Both the position numbers and the translations under genes were made by a program. From Lactobacillus pasteurii DSM 23907 = CRBIP 24.76 (lineage in GTDB: Bacteria > Bacillota > Bacilli > Lactobacillales > Lactobacillaceae), in NCBI RefSeq assembly GCF_000297025.1, contig NZ_CAKD01000023.1:248001-312000 (forward strand): a DNA stretch of 64,000 bases, read 5' to 3'. This document shows positions 26,374 to 35,511 of this stretch, in pieces. The notes beneath the pieces are model-generated. The model saw only the letters and a list, made by a program, of their open reading frames with translations. It searched no databases and was not told the DNA's origin. Every line of letters begins with the position of its first letter. The first letter of the stretch is position 1.

Positions 26374-27717
26374 CTACTTTTCTTGTGAATCATCAGAATC
26401 CTCTAAATTCCTAAACATATTATCTAGCTGATTCAAATCAATATTGCTATCTGTCTTAGCCTTAACCTTGCTCCAATCAGTCTTTTGTTCATGACGTTTA
26501 ACCGTCACTGCCCGACTTCTTCTGCTATTTGCTATCTTAGCAGGACGCTTTTCAATATAAGCTAAAGCCTGCTCAGCTGTAGCAACATGATTTTGCAACC
26601 AGTCGTTAGCTATCTTATTAGCTAAATTAGGCGCTAGTACAGAATCATATTGCAAGCATACGTAAGTCAAGATGTTGACAAATTCAACAGGCAACCCTCG
26701 ATTTATCAAGCTATTCAAAACTTTATTTTCGCTAGCAGTAGTATAGCCACCCTTTTGAGATTTTAAGAAATACAAGAATTCAGCCGGCGTCTTTCTTCTA
26801 GCCTCAAGCAAAATTGCCTGATGCTCATCGGATAATTTAACTGACACTTGCATCTTTTGATTTTGCTGAACTGTTTGTTGAATTTGCTGCTTGCTATTTT
26901 GATTTTTGTAGCTTTCTGACAAAAGACGACTGATTTCGCGCAAGTTCAGCTGACTTTCTCCATGCAAAGTTGGCAAGGTTTCGTCGATAAACTCTTGTTC
27001 ATTGATACCATATAGTTGCATTAAGCTAATGATCTCGGCCTTTTTGGCTTCAATTTCTTGGGGATCAATGTGATAGAGTCTAAAGCGATCTTTCATGTAA
27101 TCCCAATCGATGCCAGTTTTTTCGTTAACTTGGGCTGATGCAATTTTTCCTACCTGATTAGCTGCAGCAGCTTCTTGCACTTCGACAGATGGCGTAATTG
27201 CCTCGTCTTCTGGCAGGCGGAAGACATCAAAAAATGAGGCTGAAATATCTTTGCCTTTTTTGACTGGCTGCTGGTGCATTCTAGCCTTAGTTGCAAAATA
27301 TTGACTCAAATCATAGAAAGCACTTTGGCCAACTTTTTCTCTTAAAAGACTAGTCAACAAAGCTGTGGAAAAGAATTCCTGTGAGCTAGGAACCTTTAAA
27401 AGTTCGAATGCCAAAATACTGGATACTTCATTATCAACAAGATGGGTTTTAACTAAACCAACGGCTTCCAGTTTATGCAAAGACTTGAAAATATCCTTTA
27501 GCCCGCAGTCCATTTGCTCTTGTAAATAATATAGCCCTCGGCTATCTGACAAAATCATATGAGGGCTATAGTTATAAACTAGGGTTTGATATAAGCTGAT
27601 GCTCATTGCACCAACCAAGGGTTGATACAATCGAACTAAAATTTGCAAAGTATCTGGATACAAGCGCACGCTATTGGCTACAAAAAATTTTTGCTTGGGG
27701 TCCGCTGTTTCAAACAT
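26374..27717 (-). CDS. dnaB: Replication initiation and membrane attachment protein DnaB (DnaD-like)
   Basis: This 447-residue protein acts between DnaD and DnaI in helicase loading. The N-terminal winged-helix-like DDBH1 domain (~1-130, with LVRLYQPLVGAMSISLYQ) and the C-terminal DDBH2 domain (~310-400) match Bacillus DnaB. This is not the Gram-negative helicase of the same name. The region 170-300 is glutamine-rich and low in complexity. Its start overlaps the nrdR stop by one base, and dnaI follows. Confidence 0.9.
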   Translation of the reverse strand: MFETADPKQKFFVANSVRLYPDTLQILVRLYQPLVGAMSISLYQTLVYNYSPHMILSDSRGLYYLQEQMDCGLKDIFKSLHKLEAVGLVKTHLVDNEVSSILAFELLKVPSSQEFFSTALLTSLLREKVGQSAFYDLSQYFATKARMHQQPVKKGKDISASFFDVFRLPEDEAITPSVEVQEAAAANQVGKIASAQVNEKTGIDWDYMKDRFRLYHIDPQEIEAKKAEIISLMQLYGINEQEFIDETLPTLHGESQLNLREISRLLSESYKNQNSKQQIQQTVQQNQKMQVSVKLSDEHQAILLEARRKTPAEFLYFLKSQKGGYTTASENKVLNSLINRGLPVEFVNILTYVCLQYDSVLAPNLANKIANDWLQNHVATAEQALAYIEKRPAKIANSRRSRAVTVKRHEQKTDWSKVKAKTDSNIDLNQLDNMFRNLEDSDDSQEK

Positions 27718-28187
27718 TAATTATTTCCCTTCTCGCGCTTGGCCATCATGTCTTCCATTGTTTTCATGAAGCTCGACATATCCTTAAATTCACGATAAAT
27801 GGAGGCAAAGCGAATGTAGGCAACATCATCAACATCAGCCAAGTGTGACATTACAAATTCACCAATCTTCTTTGATGAAATTTCACTGACACCTTGTTTT
27901 CTAACATCGTTTTCAACTCGATCAACCAATTGTTCGAATTGGCTACTGGAGATTGGACGCTTTTGACCAGCTGCCATTACTCCGTGCAAAATTTTTTCAC
28001 GGCTAAATGGCTCTCTAGTACCGTCATTTTTGATAACTAATAAAGGTGCCTTTTCGACTCTTTCAAAAGTCGTAAAACGATATCCACAATTTTCGCATTC
28101 TCTTCTACGTCTAATCGCTCTATTTTCATCACTAGGACGAGAGTCAATTACCCTAGATGAATTTTCGTGACAGTTTGGGCATTCCAT
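27717..28187 (-). CDS. nrdR: Ribonucleotide reductase repressor NrdR
   Basis: This 156-residue regulator senses ATP/dATP and binds NrdR boxes. The N-terminal zinc ribbon has CPNC and CENCGYRFTTFE, with the conserved RRRREC. The ATP-cone domain follows (VIKNDGTREPFSREKILHGV). No NrdR box was sought outside this window; its nrd targets are not here. It overlaps dnaB by one base and lies 2 bp from coaE. Confidence 0.97.
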   Translation of the reverse strand: MECPNCHENSSRVIDSRPSDENRAIRRRRECENCGYRFTTFERVEKAPLLVIKNDGTREPFSREKILHGVMAAGQKRPISSSQFEQLVDRVENDVRKQGVSEISSKKIGEFVMSHLADVDDVAYIRFASIYREFKDMSSFMKTMEDMMAKREKGNN

Positions 28188-28189
28188 AT

Positions 28190-28786
28190 TTAATCCTCTA
28201 TTTTTCTTAAAACTTCTGCTAATTTATCTTCTAGTTCTATTATTGTACCAGTATTTTCAACCACATAGTTAGCTTTTGCGATTTTTTGCGCTAAGGGCAT
28301 CTGCGATCTAATTCGATCCATGGCCTCTTTTTCGTCATAGTTATTGCGCTTCATCAAACGCTTTAACTGTTCTTGTTCTGGCAAAGCTATTACTAGAACT
28401 TGGTCGCAATCCTTTTCTCCACCAGTTTCAAATAAAACCGGAGCATCCAAAATTATCAAAGGAAGATTTTTTTGTTTTGCAGACTGGATTTGTTCGACAA
28501 TTTCTTCATGGATTAAAGGATGGGTGATCTGATTGAGCTTCTCTAATTCAGACTTGTGGCTAAAAACATATTGACCCAATTTTCTCCGATTTACTGTTTG
28601 ATCGGCATTGAAAAACTCTAATCCAAATTGCTGTTTAACTTGCTCCCATGCAGGTTTGCCGATATTTAGAATTTCTCTAGAAATCTGATCCGCATCAATT
28701 ATTGGGATATTCTGCTTGCGAAAAAACTCATCTGCCGTGCTTTTACCAGTAGCAATTCCACCTGTTAAGCCTAATACAATCGTCAT
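28190..28786 (-). CDS. coaE: Dephospho-CoA kinase
   Basis: This 198-residue P-loop kinase performs the last step of coenzyme A synthesis. Walker A is GLTGGIATGKST, followed by IIDADQISREI and the lid region RNNYDEKEAMDRIRSQMP. Length is normal. The start codon overlaps the end of mutM by 4 bp. Confidence 0.96.
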   Translation of the reverse strand: MTIVLGLTGGIATGKSTADEFFRKQNIPIIDADQISREILNIGKPAWEQVKQQFGLEFFNADQTVNRRKLGQYVFSHKSELEKLNQITHPLIHEEIVEQIQSAKQKNLPLIILDAPVLFETGGEKDCDQVLVIALPEQEQLKRLMKRNNYDEKEAMDRIRSQMPLAQKIAKANYVVENTGTIIELEDKLAEVLRKIED

Positions 28787-29613
28787 TTATACATCACCTG
28801 ACAATTCGGACAAAAAGTCGTCCCACGTCCACTTACCTTTATCTTTTCTAGTTTACTTTGACAGCGACGACACTTTTCTCCAGCATGACCGTATGCTTTT
28901 AGTCTGTTTTGATAATGTCCAGTATCGCCATTAGCATCAAGATAAGTGTGAACCGTCGTTCCTTTATATTTGATTGCTTCTTCGATTGTGTGATTGATTT
29001 CATCCCGCAATATTGCAACTTTATCCTTAGGAATTTTATTACAGATGCTTAAAGGATGAATCTTGCTTGACCATAAAACTTCATCAACATAAATATTGCC
29101 TAAACCTGAGACCAAGCTTTGATCTAGCAAAACGTTTTTGATATTTTTATGTCTTTTGTTTAAACCAGCATAAAAATAGTCCAAAGTAAACTCTGGCGAG
29201 TCAGCTTCTGGGCCCAATTTGGCAATGCCAGTGACTATTTTTTCGCTGCCAGTTTCCACTAGCTGCATTCGGCCAAACTTTCTAACGTCGTTGTAGCGCA
29301 AGGAAGTTCCATCGGTAAATTCAAATTGGACATGGTCATGCTTGTCTTTAGGCGTTGCTGGCAGAGATAGATAATACTTTCCTTCCATTCGCAAGTGTGA
29401 CACAATTGTCAAATCTTCCGACAATCTAATCAATAAAAATTTAGCGTAACGATCAATGGCTAGGATCTTTTTCCCAACAAGCTTATTTTTAAATTCTCGA
29501 TGATCAGAACTAATAATGTTTGGATACCATAAGTCCACTTTCTTAATAACTTTACCAACCGCTAAAGGAGTCAAAGTTCTTCTAACTGTTTCAACTTCTG
29601 GCATTTCTGGCAT
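28783..29613 (-). CDS. mutM: Formamidopyrimidine-DNA glycosylase
   Basis: This 276-residue base-excision repair enzyme removes 8-oxoguanine and formamidopyrimidines and then cleaves the backbone. The start MPEMPEVET provides the catalytic Pro2 and Glu; Lys in GKYYLSL, the H2TH region LLDQSLVSGLGNIYVDEVL and the C-terminal zinc finger (CRRC...CPNC) are intact. It is co-transcribed between polA (upstream, 8-bp gap) and coaE. Confidence 0.97.
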   Translation of the reverse strand: MPEMPEVETVRRTLTPLAVGKVIKKVDLWYPNIISSDHREFKNKLVGKKILAIDRYAKFLLIRLSEDLTIVSHLRMEGKYYLSLPATPKDKHDHVQFEFTDGTSLRYNDVRKFGRMQLVETGSEKIVTGIAKLGPEADSPEFTLDYFYAGLNKRHKNIKNVLLDQSLVSGLGNIYVDEVLWSSKIHPLSICNKIPKDKVAILRDEINHTIEEAIKYKGTTVHTYLDANGDTGHYQNRLKAYGHAGEKCRRCQSKLEKIKVSGRGTTFCPNCQVMYK

Positions 29614-29621
29614 ATTATCAC

Positions 29622-32282
29622 CTACTTTGCATCATACCAGCTGTGTCCCCAACCTGCATCAGCGATCAATGGAACGTCTAATTTAATAGCATTTTGCATC
29701 ACTTCTGGCACAATCTTTTTAATAATTTCCAATTCATCCTTTGGTACGTCAAAGATCAATTCGTCGTGTACCTGTAAAACCATTTTGGTCTTAAGATTTA
29801 ATTCAGTCAGCTTCTTTTGCATATTGATCATTGCAATCTTGATAATATCAGCGGCTGAGCCTTGAATTGGCGAATTGATTGCAGTTCTTTCCGCAAATGA
29901 ACGCACATTGAAATTCTTGGCATGAATATCTGGCAAATAGCGACGGCGGTGCATAATTGTTTCTGCATAGCCTTTTTCGCGAGCAGACTTAATTGCCTGA
30001 TCCATAAAGCTTCTAATTCCAGGATATTGTTCAAAATAGCTATCAATAAATTCTTTAGCTTGCTTGCGGGTAATGCCGATATTCTTTGATAAACCATAAT
30101 CAGAAATTCCATATACAATACCAAAGTTAACTGCTTTGGCAGTTCTACGCATATCTGGAGTAACTTCATCGGTTGAATTTAAATGGAAAATCTTCATAGC
30201 CGTATGAGCGTGAATATCATAGCCAGTATTAAAGGCTTCTTGCATATTCTCATCACCAGAAACATGGGCTAAAACGCGAAGTTCAACTTGTGAATAGTCA
30301 CAAGAGAAGATATAGCCATCCTCTTGACTAGGAACGAAGGCCTTGCGAATTTGCTTACCTTCTTCGCTTCTAGTTGGGATATTTTGCAAATTAGGATCGA
30401 CTGATGAAAGCCTACCGGTTGCAGTCAAAGTCTGCAAATACCGAGTATGAACGCGTCCATCAGCTTGAACAACGTCTAAGAGACCCTTAACGTAAGTTGA
30501 TTGAATCTTAGAAATTTGACGATAATTCAAAATCTTATCGACAATTTTGCTTTGACTGCGCAATTGATCAAGTACTTCAACAGAGGTTGAATAGCCAGTT
30601 TTAGTCTTCTTTAGTGGTGGTAAGTTCAACTTTTCAAATAAAATATGGCCTAATTGCTTAGGAGAGTTCAAATTAAAACGCTCGCCTGCTTCTAAATAGA
30701 TTTCCTCTTCAAGCTTCGACAATTGCATGCCAAATTCATTCTCAAGCTGAATCAAAGTTGTAGGCAGGACCTTCATGCCAGTTATTTCCATCTTAGCCAA
30801 AACAAAGGCTAATGGAACTTCAATTTCATCATAAAGACTATCTTGTTCATGATCTTTTAGCTCTTCAAGCAATGCTGGCTTAAGCTTGTCGATTGCAACG
30901 ACCTTGGCTGCTAGATGTGAAAAGAGAGTTTCATCATCTGGCACTGCTTGCTTTTTACCCTTGCCATAAACTTCAACGTCAGTTTTGACTGCATAGTTGT
31001 CGTATAAATGAGCAACCTCGCCTAAATCGTTAGAATTGTTCTCATTATTGATCAAATATGAGGCAAGCAACATGTCGTAATTAATGCCTTCTGCTTGAAC
31101 GCCCAAGCGGTTTAAGCCAATGTATGTACGCTTCAAATCAAAGACATTCTTTTTGATGTCAGGATTTTGTAAAAATTCTTTCAAGGGTGATTCTTCAAGC
31201 AAAGCTACATCCTTTGACACATATATTCCATCACTAGTCTTCAGCGCAAAAGCAACAAATTGTGCCAAATGATAATTGTCGCCCAACATTTCTAAGTAAA
31301 AGGCAGCCTCAGAATCGTCCAACTTAAGCTGAGCAATATTGTCGCTGGTCAATTCAACGTAGTCATACTTTTGCATATCTTCACTACTTACATTGCCATC
31401 AGTTGCCACTGACATTTCTGCCAAAAACTTTTTGAATCCTAGGCGCTCATAAAATTCGCGCAAGCCTGCAATATCAACAGAATTGATCTTAGTATCTTCC
31501 AGACCAACGGCAATTGGTGAATCTCGATCGATTGTGGCTAACTTCTTAGCCAAAAAGGCCTTGTCTTTATCATTAATCAAATTCTCTTTGAGCTTAGATT
31601 TTTTCATTTCTTCAACATGCTCATAGAGGTTTTCAATTGAGCCATATTGTTGAATTAAATTAGAAGCTGTCTTTGGGCCAACCTTGGTAACGCCTGGGTA
31701 ATTATCTGAACTATCTCCCATCAAGGCCTTCATATCGATATATTCAGTTGGAGTGACGCCATTGACTTCTTTCATGTGCTCTGGGGTGTATGCTTCCATT
31801 TCGCCTACGCCATTTTTGGTAATATAAACTGTCACATGCTTTGAAGCAAGTTGGGTCAAGTCTCTATCTCCAGAAACGACAGCTACTTCATATCCAGCTT
31901 CGTCTCCCATTTTGGAAAGGGTACCAATAATGTCGTCTGCTTCATAATTTTCAAGTTCGTAGCTCTTAACACCCAAATGTTCAAGCATCTCTTTAATAAA
32001 AGGCAATTGCTCAAGCAATTCATTTGGTGTTTTTTGACGGCCACCTTTGTAATCTTGAAACATTTCAGTTCTAAAAGTTACTTTACCTGCATCAAAGGCA
32101 ACCAAAATATTGCTTGGTTGCAGTTGTTTGAGCATTGAGTCAAACATATTTTTAAAGGTATAAATAGCATTAGTGTGTAAGCCATCTGGGCTGGTAAATT
32201 TATCAAGTTGGCGATAAAGAGCATAAAAAGCTCTAAAGGCAACGGAATTCCCATCAATTAAAAGTAATTTTTTATCTGCCAC
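29622..32282 (-). CDS. polA: DNA polymerase I
   Basis: This 886-residue repair and Okazaki-fragment polymerase has an N-terminal 5'-3' exonuclease domain (1-~290, LLIDGNSVAFRAFYAL, YEADDIIGTL, GDRDLTQL, MGDSSDNYPG). The polymerase domain has motif A CDYSQVELRVLAH, motif B RRTAKAVNFGIVYG and motif C LQVHDELIFDV. The middle 3'-5' exonuclease domain lacks the metal-binding DxE (the position reads YLE), so proofreading is probably lost, as in many Firmicutes PolA. It heads the polA-mutM-coaE-nrdR-dnaB-dnaI run and follows the murC terminator. Confidence 0.97.
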   Translation of the reverse strand: MADKKLLLIDGNSVAFRAFYALYRQLDKFTSPDGLHTNAIYTFKNMFDSMLKQLQPSNILVAFDAGKVTFRTEMFQDYKGGRQKTPNELLEQLPFIKEMLEHLGVKSYELENYEADDIIGTLSKMGDEAGYEVAVVSGDRDLTQLASKHVTVYITKNGVGEMEAYTPEHMKEVNGVTPTEYIDMKALMGDSSDNYPGVTKVGPKTASNLIQQYGSIENLYEHVEEMKKSKLKENLINDKDKAFLAKKLATIDRDSPIAVGLEDTKINSVDIAGLREFYERLGFKKFLAEMSVATDGNVSSEDMQKYDYVELTSDNIAQLKLDDSEAAFYLEMLGDNYHLAQFVAFALKTSDGIYVSKDVALLEESPLKEFLQNPDIKKNVFDLKRTYIGLNRLGVQAEGINYDMLLASYLINNENNSNDLGEVAHLYDNYAVKTDVEVYGKGKKQAVPDDETLFSHLAAKVVAIDKLKPALLEELKDHEQDSLYDEIEVPLAFVLAKMEITGMKVLPTTLIQLENEFGMQLSKLEEEIYLEAGERFNLNSPKQLGHILFEKLNLPPLKKTKTGYSTSVEVLDQLRSQSKIVDKILNYRQISKIQSTYVKGLLDVVQADGRVHTRYLQTLTATGRLSSVDPNLQNIPTRSEEGKQIRKAFVPSQEDGYIFSCDYSQVELRVLAHVSGDENMQEAFNTGYDIHAHTAMKIFHLNSTDEVTPDMRRTAKAVNFGIVYGISDYGLSKNIGITRKQAKEFIDSYFEQYPGIRSFMDQAIKSAREKGYAETIMHRRRYLPDIHAKNFNVRSFAERTAINSPIQGSAADIIKIAMINMQKKLTELNLKTKMVLQVHDELIFDVPKDELEIIKKIVPEVMQNAIKLDVPLIADAGWGHSWYDAK

Positions 32283-32303
32283 AATAATCTCCCTTCTAAA
32301 ATA

Positions 32304-32348
32304 GAAAAAACTGTCAAAATGGTACTAACTCATTTTAACAGTTTTTCA
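32304..32348 (-). terminator. Intrinsic terminator after murC
   Basis: AAAAACTGTCAAAATG and CATTTTAACAGTTTTT form a 16-bp stem (one G-U) with a 9-nt loop, followed on the minus strand by a T run. It separates murC from polA. Confidence 0.88.
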
Positions 32349-32385
32349 CGAATTATTTTATTGATTGAGATTGATATTCAAACTT

Positions 32386-33693
32386 TTATAGCAATTTTTC
32401 AAATGCGTCTTCGTACTTAGGAATATCTCCAGCACCCATGAAGACAATTACACTATCGTGATGCTTAGTTAATTCTGCAATATTATCCAAATCGATAATT
32501 TCTGATCCAGGAATCTTAGCTACTAGATCTTCACTCGAAATGTCACCACTGGCTTCTCTAGCTGAAGCATAAATTGGCGTAATGTAGGCCTTATCAACTC
32601 CACTCAAGATTTCTTCGAAATCCTTTTGATATTTCTTGGTTCTTGAGTAAGTGTGTGGTTGGAATACAACAACCAACTTCTTATTTGGATACTTTTGACG
32701 AGCTGCTTGAATTGTAGCTCTCATTTCAGTTGGATGGTGAGCATAGTCATCAACAATATCGATATCGCCGAAATTCTTTTGACTAAAGCGACGCTTAGCT
32801 CCTTGGTAAGATAATAGTCCCTTCTTGATATCTTCCATCGGTACTTTTTCAGTATAGGCTACTGCAATAACTGCTGTAGCGTTCAAAATGTTATGATCGC
32901 CAAATAGGTGAATTTCAAATCGGCCTAAATCTTGACCATGAGCTAAAACATTGAAGCTTGATCCTTGAGTGCTGCGCTCAATATTAACCGCTTGGAAATC
33001 ATCGCTATCCTTGAAGCCGTAAGTGTATTTAGGAATCTTGGCTTCGATTGTTTGCAATCTTGGATCGTCTCCCCAAACAAACAAAGCCTTCTTGGTTTGT
33101 TCAGCAGCAACTTGAAAAGCAGATGTGTAGTCGGCTTGATCCTTGAAATAATCTGGGTGATCAAAGTCGATGTTGGTCATAATTTGATAGTCTGGGTGGT
33201 AGGCTAAGAAATGACGACGGTATTCATCTGCTTCATAAACAAAGAATCTTGAATCCGCAATTCCTTTACCTGTACCATCACCAATTAAGTATGAGGTTGG
33301 AGCAGCTTCTGTCATCACTTTGGCAAGCAAGCCAGTAGTTGAAGTCTTGCCATGAGTACCAGAAACGCCAATTGAAGTATGCATAGCAATTATTTCTTGA
33401 ACTGTGTCAGGATAAGATTGCCATTCAATGCCCTTATCTAAGCAAGCCTTAACTTCAATATTGTCTTCTTTAAAGGCATTTCCCTTAACTACAACTTGAC
33501 CTGGCTTAATATTATCAGCTGAGAAATCCTTGACTGGGATGCCATTTTTTTCTAGTGGAACTTGGGTGAAAGTGAATTTTTCGATGTCACTACCTGCTAC
33601 CGTGTAGCCTAAGTCGTGTAAAACCAAGGCCAATGAAGCCATTCCTGTACCTTTAATTCCAATAAACCAAATTTCTTTTGTTTTATCTAACAT
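32386..33693 (-). CDS. murC: UDP-N-acetylmuramate-L-alanine ligase
   Basis: This 435-residue ATP-dependent cytoplasmic ligase adds the first amino acid of the peptidoglycan stem. Domain 1 has the Rossmann-like start IWFIGIKGTGMASLAL. The P-loop is GVSGTHGKTSTTGLL, and the Mur-ligase motifs DYAHHPTEM and VFQPHTYSRT are present. It is transcribed alone between the ytpR terminator and its own terminator. Confidence 0.96.
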   Translation of the reverse strand: MLDKTKEIWFIGIKGTGMASLALVLHDLGYTVAGSDIEKFTFTQVPLEKNGIPVKDFSADNIKPGQVVVKGNAFKEDNIEVKACLDKGIEWQSYPDTVQEIIAMHTSIGVSGTHGKTSTTGLLAKVMTEAAPTSYLIGDGTGKGIADSRFFVYEADEYRRHFLAYHPDYQIMTNIDFDHPDYFKDQADYTSAFQVAAEQTKKALFVWGDDPRLQTIEAKIPKYTYGFKDSDDFQAVNIERSTQGSSFNVLAHGQDLGRFEIHLFGDHNILNATAVIAVAYTEKVPMEDIKKGLLSYQGAKRRFSQKNFGDIDIVDDYAHHPTEMRATIQAARQKYPNKKLVVVFQPHTYSRTKKYQKDFEEILSGVDKAYITPIYASAREASGDISSEDLVAKIPGSEIIDLDNIAELTKHHDSVIVFMGAGDIPKYEDAFEKLL

Positions 33694-33756
33694 TTTTAAA
33701 AGTCTCCAAACTACGCGTCAAAATATTTCGTTTCTAATTTTATCATTTATTGAAAA

Positions 33757-33785
33757 TAAAAAAACTCCCTCAGGGGAGTTTTTTA
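33757..33785. terminator. Intrinsic terminator after ytpR
   Basis: AAAAAACTCC and GGAGTTTTTT pair around CCTCAG, with an adjacent T run on the minus strand, directly after the ytpR stop. Confidence 0.87.
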
Positions 33786-33787
33786 AT

Positions 33788-34435
33788 CTATAAAGTGATG
33801 GTACCGTTGGCAAGCAATTCATCACATTTAGTTGGTTCAAATTCTGCTCCAACTTCAAATGTATCAGGTACAACCATGATACCGCGCTTTTGAGGAGCGT
33901 GAGCTAAACCAAGTTCGCGAGCTGAACAGATCATACCGTATGAAGCTACTCCGCGTAGTTCACCTGGCCAAATTTGTGCACCATTAGGCATCAAAGTGCC
34001 TGGAAGTGCTACAACAACTTTTTGGCCTTGAGCAATATTTGGCGCACCACAAACGATTTGATGTTCTTCATTTTCGCCAACTTCAACTGTAGTTACGTGA
34101 AGGTGATCTGAGTCAGGATGAGCTTCACAAGTCTTAACATAGCCATAAACCAAAGTTGGCTTGCCGTAAGCAAGTTGATCTCCAAAGCCTACTTCTGCAA
34201 GTTTTTTGTTAAGTGCAGCAACTTCTTCGTCGCTAAGCTTAACTTGGCCATTTGGCAACTTGTCATAGTCAAGCAATTGATCTACGTTAAAGAAATTAAA
34301 ACCAATTACCTTGCCTTGAGAATCAGTAACTCTAGTTACATCAGTTTTTTCTTCAAAGTTGCTTCTACCGTCGTCTTCACCCAAGATTACGATCAAAGTA
34401 TTAGGATATGCTACTTTATTTATGCTAGTAATCAT
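33788..34435 (-). CDS. ytpR: YtpR family tRNA-binding domain protein
   Basis: This 215-residue protein has a small N-terminal domain (~1-95) and a C-terminal EMAP/OB tRNA-binding domain (~100-205) closely like the PheT N-terminus: HPDSDHLHVTTVEVG, QIVCGAPNIAQGQKVVVALPG and GVASYGMICSARELG. YtpR proteins are conserved in Firmicutes, often with the thioredoxin-like YtpP as here; the biochemical role is unknown. It lies 19 bp downstream of ytpP. Confidence 0.92.
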   Translation of the reverse strand: MITSINKVAYPNTLIVILGEDDGRSNFEEKTDVTRVTDSQGKVIGFNFFNVDQLLDYDKLPNGQVKLSDEEVAALNKKLAEVGFGDQLAYGKPTLVYGYVKTCEAHPDSDHLHVTTVEVGENEEHQIVCGAPNIAQGQKVVVALPGTLMPNGAQIWPGELRGVASYGMICSARELGLAHAPQKRGIMVVPDTFEVGAEFEPTKCDELLANGTITL

Positions 34436-34454
34436 CTAAAAATTCCCTTCTTAA

Positions 34455-34775
34455 CTAGTCAAGTGATCGTAAAAAGTCTTCAACTTCTTGCTTAGTTTTA
34501 CGATCCTTATTTACTAGTCTACCAATTTCTTGGCCATCTTGGTAGACAACAAAAGAAGGAATTCCCATAATCATCATTTCTTTAGCAAGATCCATTGATT
34601 CATCGCGATCAATTTCGTAGAACTTGGCATCTGCAAAGTCAGCTTCAATTGCTGGCATAAATGGCTTTAAAAAGCGGCAATCTGGGCACCAATCTGCAGT
34701 AAATTCTAAGACAGTTCTGCCTTCCTTGGTTAAATCAGTCAATTGTTCAGAAGTTAATTTCTTGATTTGTTCCAT
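34455..34775 (-). CDS. ytpP: Thioredoxin-like protein (YtpP family)
   Basis: This 106-residue single thioredoxin fold has active site WCPDC and the cis-Pro in MGIPSFVVY. The WCPDC variant and the ytpR neighbour match YtpP of Bacillus, which has been linked to bacillithiol-type thiol chemistry. In a Lactobacillus that function would need another thiol partner. It has no signal peptide, so it is cytoplasmic. Confidence 0.9.
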   Translation of the reverse strand: MEQIKKLTSEQLTDLTKEGRTVLEFTADWCPDCRFLKPFMPAIEADFADAKFYEIDRDESMDLAKEMMIMGIPSFVVYQDGQEIGRLVNKDRKTKQEVEDFLRSLD

Positions 34776-34837
34776 AATTTCACCCCGTCATTCATATTAC
34801 TTACTTTTAATAAGTATTATAAATCATAAAAAATTTT

Positions 34838-35503
34838 TTACAAGTTTTTTGTTTTAAAAGTTGCATGCAAAGCATAAATTGGGTTGTCCTTTGAAGCAAA
34901 TTTATGTTCATATTCAGTTTCAATATTATGATCCAAAATTTCATTTGCTTCATGGTGCAAATCAACACTGACGAAATCAAAGTTCATGCCATAGTTGTTT
35001 AAGCTTTGCAAAGAGTAAGCAAACAAACCTGAATTGTCAGTCTTAAATTCCAAATGACCTATATCTTTCAAGACATATTGATATTTTGCTAAAAAACTCT
35101 TGTAAGTCAATCTTCTCTTTTCGTGACGTGACTTAGGCCATGGATCACTAAAGTTTAGATAAATTTTGTCAGCACTATTTTCCGCAAAGAAGCTATCAAT
35201 ATCAGCAGCATCTGCACGCATAATTTGCAAATTAGTTAAATTCTTTTCAAGCTTCGTTCTTAAAATGATTCCCGCAGCCGTAGTTTGTAACTCTAAGGCA
35301 ATAAAGTTCTTTTCGGGATATCGTTCAGCTAATGTGGTAATAAATTTACCCTTACCTGAACCAACTTCGATTTCTAATGGACGAGAAAAGTCTTCAAAGC
35401 GACTTTCCCAGTCAATTTTAACTTCTGGATTTGGATCCTGAATTACGCTTTCAGGATGTTCATTAACTAACTTAACTGCCCAAGGCTTATTTCTTAATCT
35501 CAT
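34838..35503 (-). CDS. trmB: tRNA (guanine-N7-)-methyltransferase TrmB
   Basis: This 221-residue SAM-dependent enzyme makes m7G46 in tRNA variable loops. SAM-binding motif I is EIEVGSGKGKFI, and the catalytic region has the TrmB signature LNFSDPWPKSRHEKRRL, followed by FKTDN. Length is usual. It sits 8 bp downstream of the ecsB gene. Confidence 0.96.
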   Translation of the reverse strand: MRLRNKPWAVKLVNEHPESVIQDPNPEVKIDWESRFEDFSRPLEIEVGSGKGKFITTLAERYPEKNFIALELQTTAAGIILRTKLEKNLTNLQIMRADAADIDSFFAENSADKIYLNFSDPWPKSRHEKRRLTYKSFLAKYQYVLKDIGHLEFKTDNSGLFAYSLQSLNNYGMNFDFVSVDLHHEANEILDHNIETEYEHKFASKDNPIYALHATFKTKNL

Positions 35504-35511
35504 TTCTTTTC

